From Firm-04 sp964463355 (GTDB lineage: Bacteria > Bacillota > Clostridia > Oscillospirales > Ruminococcaceae): 64,000 bases of DNA. Within the stretch, counting starts at the first letter, position 1, and every line of letters begins with the position of its first letter. The position numbers were made by a program, and so were the translations under genes. The stretch spans positions 62,001 through 126,000 of the forward strand of contig CAYXBP010000004.1 of assembly GCA_964463355.1 (NCBI GenBank). Reading direction: 5' to 3'. Shown one piece after another: positions 59,819 through 64,000 of this stretch. Under the pieces are notes generated by a model. It worked only from the letters and a program-made list of their open reading frames with translations. It searched no databases and was not told the origin of the DNA.

Positions 59819-62800
59819 TCATAATTCTGTCATTGCCATACCATTCTGGTCAAGCCGCAGCAGGCGAGATACGCCATCCTCCTGCATGGTGACACCATAC
59901 AGCACATTGGCTTCTTCCATGGCACTGCGTCGGTGGGTGATGACCACAAACTGCGTATGGTTAATAAAATTTTGCAGATACTGTGCATACTTTCGCACAT
60001 TGACCTCATCCAACGCTGCATCAATCTCATCCAGAATACAAAACGGTGCAGGGCGCAGTTTCAAAATTGCAAAATAGATACATATCGCCACAAAGGACTG
60101 CTCGCCGCCGGAAAGTGCAATCAGGTTTCGAATCACCTTGCCGGGGGGCGCAACACTGATCTCAATGCCTGATTCCAGAATATGATCAGGATCGGTCAGC
60201 GACAGGGACGCAGAGCCACCACCAAACAACTCGTGGAAGATCTCGCTGAAATAACGGTTAATCAGATCAAAGCTTTCACGGAAGATACGGCACATATCCT
60301 CGGTCAGCTGCTCAATGAGGCGTTCCAGTTCTCCCTTTGCCTGCTCGATATCTTTCATCTGCTCCGACAGAAACGCATATCGCTCGGATACCTCACGGTA
60401 TTCATCAATCGCTGCAACATTCACAGAACCCAGTGCGCGAATGCGATTCTTAACAGAAGCCAGTGCCGTTTCCGTTTCACGAAGATCAGCAATAGGCTTT
60501 GCATAGGCTTCCGCTTCGGAACGCGTCATTTCATAGGTTTCCTGCAAGCGGAACACCAAATCATCCATTTCTTTTTGTGCGTTGGCAAGGCGTTCTTCCG
60601 CACGGGAACGTTCTCCTGACTGCTTTTCTCTGGCATCGCGTAATTCGTCTATTCCTTCTCGCAAAACGCGGGTGTAGCGTTCTTTTTCCTCATGCAGCTC
60701 ACGCAGACGGCGCGTTTCCTCTTGAGAAGTATCAATTTTTTTGCGATTCTCCTGCTGCGTCAGCAACAACGTTTGCCTTTCGCGTTCTTTCTGTGCGATA
60801 AACGTCTTTGCCTGTTTTAGCCGTTCTTCCAGATTCTGCTTCTGTTCTTCGGAAGATTCCATAGACTGCGCCATCACAAGACGGTTATGCTGCTCGGTTT
60901 CGATATCCTTCAGCAACTCCGCGCGGCGAATCTTACCTGCGGAGATCCGATTTGTACAGGCAACGCTTTCTTGCTCAATATCGCTGCGCTGCACACGGCT
61001 TTCGGTACGCTGTGCTTCGCCATCGGCAATCACGGCATCCAGCTCTGCAATGCGTTTTTTGGCTTCTTCGCATATTACCAGCAATTGATCTGCACGCTGC
61101 TGCAAGCGCTCCACGCGTTGGGAATCGGTTTCCTGCATACGGGCATCCGCCTCCGCAGTAGCCTGCAACTGCGCCAAAAGACGTCGCTTTTCGTTGAGCT
61201 GCTCATCGTTCTCGGAAATCAACGCACGCACGCCATCGGTATCTGCCCTGAGTTTATCCCACTCTGCCTTGGCTTTTTCCGTCGCGATGCGCGCTGCCTG
61301 CTGCTCCGTTTCCAATTTCTTCAAATGTGCAGAGGCTTCTTCCATCTCATGCTTGCGGGTAATCACGCCTGCGGATCTTGCCGCAGAACCGCCCGTAAAC
61401 GAACCGCCCGAATGGATCACCTGACCATCCAGCGTAACAATACGAAAACGATACCCAAACTTTTTGGCAATCAGCGTGGCAGCGTCGATGTCCTCGGCAA
61501 CGGCAATACGCCCCAACAGACTCTCTATAACACTGCGATAGCGTTCATCAAAGCCCACCAAATCGCAGGCTATAGCAACAAATCCGCTGATACCGTTCAG
61601 ATTCTCACGCAGCACTCCACCACGAATGGTCGTCAGCGGCAAAAAGGTTGCCCTACCGCCGTGGATATCTTTCAAATAGCGGATGCACCGTTTGGCTGCA
61701 TCTTCATTCTCCACCACTAGATTCTGCAAGGCACCGCCCAAGGCTGTTTCAATCGCGTTTCCATACTGAGGCTCCACAGTGATCAGCTGCGCCACTGTGC
61801 CGTACACTCCGCCCAATCTGCCACTGCCTGCGACTTTTAGCACCTGCCGCACGCTACCTGCATAGCCCTCCATATTTTGTTCCAAGTCATGCAGGATACG
61901 CTGCTTTTGCTGCACCTGCCGATATTCTGCATTTAGTTCGGTCAGTGCATTCACTGTCTGCTGATACTTTTGCTCCTTTCCTGTGATCAGTCGCTGAAAG
62001 CCCTCGGCGCGGTTCAACAATTCAGTACGTTTTTCCTCCAGTGAACTGCACTCGTGCTGCAAGGTCTGCTCTCTGTCGGCATACTGCTGCAAACGCTCGG
62101 CAAGACTTACGGATTCTTCCTTTGCCCTGCGCACCTGCTCTACTGCATCACGATAGTCATTCTCCGCAGTTTGCAGCCGCACACGCTGTTCACTTTGCTG
62201 CAAAACAAGTTTTCCCAGCGCATCATCCTGCGCCTTTGCCTTTGTATCTGCTAACGCTGCCTGCTGTTCTGCCACAGCAAGTGTTTCAGCTGCTGATTGC
62301 AGTTCTGCTTCTAATTGCTGCTGCCTTGCCAAAAGATCAGTCAGGTACGCATCCTGCTCGGCGATCTTCTGCTCCCATGTAGATGCAGAAAGCGACAACG
62401 CACGCAGCTGCTCACGGTAATCATCCATGGCTGTGGTACTGTGACGGATTTCGTTATCACAAACGGCAATGCCTGCGATAAGGTTTGCGTTTTCCTGCTC
62501 GGCATTGACCACCAACGTCTGCAATTGTTCAATATCCACAGTTGCCTGCTGCATATCATGATAGGCAAGCTGCAATTTTTCTTCCTCACGGGCAATATCG
62601 CTTTGCAGATTTTCATACTCTGCTGTAAGCTGCAAGCAGCGATCAGCAAGGCTCTGCATTTGCGAGGAAAGCACTGTCAACCGATGATTCCACACGGAGA
62701 TTTCCAACTGTTTACGCTCCTCAGCCAACACCAGAAAACGCTCTGCTTTTTCGGACTGTGCCTTCAACGGCTCGATTCTGCCCTCCAGTTCCGCTGCAAT

Positions 62801-63379
62801 ATCGTTGATACGCAACAGATTCTCCTGCGCGGCAGCGAGTTTACGCTCTGCCTCCTGCTTCTTATATCGGAACTTGGATACACCAGCGGCTTCTTCGAAA
62901 ATATCACGGCGTTCATTGGACTTTGCACCGACAATCTCCGCAATGCGACCCTGCCCTATGATAGCATAGCCATCTCTGCCCAGACCTGTATCCATAAATA
63001 ACTCGTTGACATCTTTCAAACGAACATTTTTGCCATTGATGAGATACTCGCTATCTCCGTTGCGATACAGCTTACGCGTCACAGCAACTTCATCCTCTGG
63101 GGCAGAAAGTGCATGATCGCTGTTGTCAATGGTTAGGGTAACTGCTGCAAAGCCGAGCGGTTTACGGGTAGATGCACCAGAAAAAATGACATCCTCCATG
63201 CTCTTCCCTCGCAGCTCTTTGGTAGATTGCTCGCCCAACACCCAACGCACTGCATCGCCGATATTACTTTTGCCACTGCCATTGGGGCCTACCACGGCAG
63301 TCATGCCCTCATCAAAGGTCAGCCGAATTTTATCGGGAAAGGACTTAAAACCATGCAATTCCAACGATTTGAGGTACAT
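59819..63379 (-). CDS. smc: Chromosome segregation protein SMC
   Basis: Large ATPase of the condensin complex that organises and segregates chromosomes. The N-terminal Walker A is GPNGSGKSNIGDAVRW (~32-47), followed by two long coiled-coil arms around a hinge (~500-650, with GGVYGTVAQLI and GGSFTGGSA), and the C-terminal ABC signature LSGGEQSFVAI plus Walker B FCILDEIDAALDE (~1110-1140). 1186 aa. ATG 63379 (MYLKSLELHGFKSF) is preferred; the GTG four codons upstream sits against the AAGGAG site. It lies between rnc and ftsY. Confidence 0.96.
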   Translation of the reverse strand: MYLKSLELHGFKSFPDKIRLTFDEGMTAVVGPNGSGKSNIGDAVRWVLGEQSTKELRGKSMEDVIFSGASTRKPLGFAAVTLTIDNSDHALSAPEDEVAVTRKLYRNGDSEYLINGKNVRLKDVNELFMDTGLGRDGYAIIGQGRIAEIVGAKSNERRDIFEEAAGVSKFRYKKQEAERKLAAAQENLLRINDIAAELEGRIEPLKAQSEKAERFLVLAEERKQLEISVWNHRLTVLSSQMQSLADRCLQLTAEYENLQSDIAREEEKLQLAYHDMQQATVDIEQLQTLVVNAEQENANLIAGIAVCDNEIRHSTTAMDDYREQLRALSLSASTWEQKIAEQDAYLTDLLARQQQLEAELQSAAETLAVAEQQAALADTKAKAQDDALGKLVLQQSEQRVRLQTAENDYRDAVEQVRRAKEESVSLAERLQQYADREQTLQHECSSLEEKRTELLNRAEGFQRLITGKEQKYQQTVNALTELNAEYRQVQQKQRILHDLEQNMEGYAGSVRQVLKVAGSGRLGGVYGTVAQLITVEPQYGNAIETALGGALQNLVVENEDAAKRCIRYLKDIHGGRATFLPLTTIRGGVLRENLNGISGFVAIACDLVGFDERYRSVIESLLGRIAVAEDIDAATLIAKKFGYRFRIVTLDGQVIHSGGSFTGGSAARSAGVITRKHEMEEASAHLKKLETEQQAARIATEKAKAEWDKLRADTDGVRALISENDEQLNEKRRLLAQLQATAEADARMQETDSQRVERLQQRADQLLVICEEAKKRIAELDAVIADGEAQRTESRVQRSDIEQESVACTNRISAGKIRRAELLKDIETEQHNRLVMAQSMESSEEQKQNLEERLKQAKTFIAQKERERQTLLLTQQENRKKIDTSQEETRRLRELHEEKERYTRVLREGIDELRDAREKQSGERSRAEERLANAQKEMDDLVFRLQETYEMTRSEAEAYAKPIADLRETETALASVKNRIRALGSVNVAAIDEYREVSERYAFLSEQMKDIEQAKGELERLIEQLTEDMCRIFRESFDLINRYFSEIFHELFGGGSASLSLTDPDHILESGIEISVAPPGKVIRNLIALSGGEQSFVAICIYFAILKLRPAPFCILDEIDAALDEVNVRKYAQYLQNFINHTQFVVITHRRSAMEEANVLYGVTMQEDGVSRLLRLDQNGMAMTEL

Positions 63380-63412
63380 TTCCGCGTTCACGCTCCTTGT
63401 ATCAGCGGTACA

Positions 63413-64000
63413 TCAGACCTCAGGAGTCACTCCCATCAGTGCCAACGCTTCTTTGGCAGCCATCTGCTCCGCGATTTTTTTACTTTTGCCAGTGCCCCTG
63501 CCGATCACATTAGAATTCAGGCGCACCTCCATATGAAAAGACTTTGCATGATCGGGGCCTTCCTCCCCCACCAAAACGTACTGCACGTGTTCCTCGGGGT
63601 TTCGCTGAATCACCTCTTGCAGTGCAGTTTTATAGTCATAGAACGCCTCTGTGGCGTGGTCAAAATGCTCAGGCAAAAAACGCAGGATATGTGCTTTTGC
63701 GGGTTCCATGCCACCGTCCAAAAAGATCGCTGCGATGACCGCTTCAAAGGCATCGGCAAGTATGGAAGGACGATTTCTGCCACCCGATTGCTCCTCGCCG
63801 TGACCGAGCAGTAAAAACGCCCCAAGCTCAATCTTCTGTGCCCAGCCGTACAGCGAACGCTCACACACCAATGAGGCGCGCAGTTTGGTCAGTTCTCCTT
63901 CTGGCAGGTGCGTACAATGAACAAAAATATGCTCGGAAACCACGATGGACAACACACTGTCGCCAAGAAACTCCAACCGCTCGTTGCAGCGGATACGTTT
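63413..64000 (-). CDS. rnc: Ribonuclease III, 5' part cut by window edge
   Basis: Endonuclease cleaving double-stranded RNA (rRNA processing and mRNA decay). The visible part begins at the RNase III signature NERLEFLGDSVL, so roughly the first 35-40 residues lie beyond the window. Catalytic acidic residues are seen in EFLGDSVL and in LADAFEAVIAAIFLDGG; the C-terminal double-stranded-RNA-binding domain (~115 residues in, DYKTALQEVIQ to AAKEALALMG) is complete. The first in-window TTG is internal and not a start. Gene order rnc-smc-ftsY is conserved. Confidence 0.95.
   Translation of the reverse strand, partial: KRIRCNERLEFLGDSVLSIVVSEHIFVHCTHLPEGELTKLRASLVCERSLYGWAQKIELGAFLLLGHGEEQSGGRNRPSILADAFEAVIAAIFLDGGMEPAKAHILRFLPEHFDHATEAFYDYKTALQEVIQRNPEEHVQYVLVGEEGPDHAKSFHMEVRLNSNVIGRGTGKSKKIAEQMAAKEALALMGVTPEV

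Overview
The window looks like a chromosomal contig from an anaerobic Gram-positive gut or rumen bacterium of the Ruminococcus / Oscillospiraceae type, probably from a metagenome or draft assembly because a 100-N gap sits inside one gene. The pointers are a type I dockerin on a secreted GH5 enzyme (a cellulosome part), a V-type ATPase operon, an ftsE-ftsX-pcsB-ctp cluster, pyruvate phosphate dikinase, mannan- and fucose-active enzymes, and strong TTGACA-17-TATAAT promoters with GGAGG-type ribosome binding sites. No rRNA, phage, insertion sequence or CRISPR array was seen.

Layout. 1-7.5 kb: argS, a CdaR/PucR-type regulator, then ftsE, ftsX, a PcsB-like M23 hydrolase and an S41 protease (division and cell-wall turnover). 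7.5-13.6 kb: GH95, GH26 and GH130 enzymes and an AraC regulator; GH95 and GH26 follow the division genes with no clear terminator, while GH130 has its own promoter. 13.7-18.3 kb: a tRNA-Met/tRNA-Glu unit, a LOG protein with an operator-like palindrome on its promoter, an HD-GYP membrane protein, and an ACT/UPF0210 pair. 18.4-28.3 kb: a nine-gene V-ATPase operon (order H-C-I-K-F-E-A-B-D) ending in a secreted SGNH esterase. 28.3-39.4 kb, minus strand: a ten-gene unit from one promoter to one terminator (TepA-like protease, uppP, ftsK, ygiQ, MBL hydrolase, DUF3006, HI0933-type flavoprotein, cmk, plsC, M15 peptidase-like). 39.6-48.1 kb: accessory region with a proline-rich repeat protein containing the gap, a CPBP protease, an unknown small protein, a cytosolic GH5, an AraC regulator, the dockerin GH5 and a decayed Fe-S membrane protein gene. 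48.2-64 kb: ppdK, rnhA, rpsU (57 aa) and a long minus-strand housekeeping run rnc-smc-ftsY-rdgB-yhbY-nadD-yqeK-LCP-rsfS-small membrane protein-leuS.

How it fits together. Secreted, membrane-anchored and cellulosomal glycosidases cut mannan and beta-glucan outside the cell; cytosolic GH130, GH5 and GH95 probably finish the oligosaccharides, each group next to an AraC-type regulator. The V-ATPase couples ATP to an ion gradient. The minus-strand units carry envelope precursor recycling, chromosome segregation, protein targeting and translation functions.

The least explained items are the proline-rich repeat protein with its unresolved tandem repeat, the M15 protein lacking a metal-ligand histidine, the compositionally odd cytosolic GH5 gene, and the perfect 19-bp palindrome over the LOG gene promoter. 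I did not find strong evidence for a wholly new multi-gene system.
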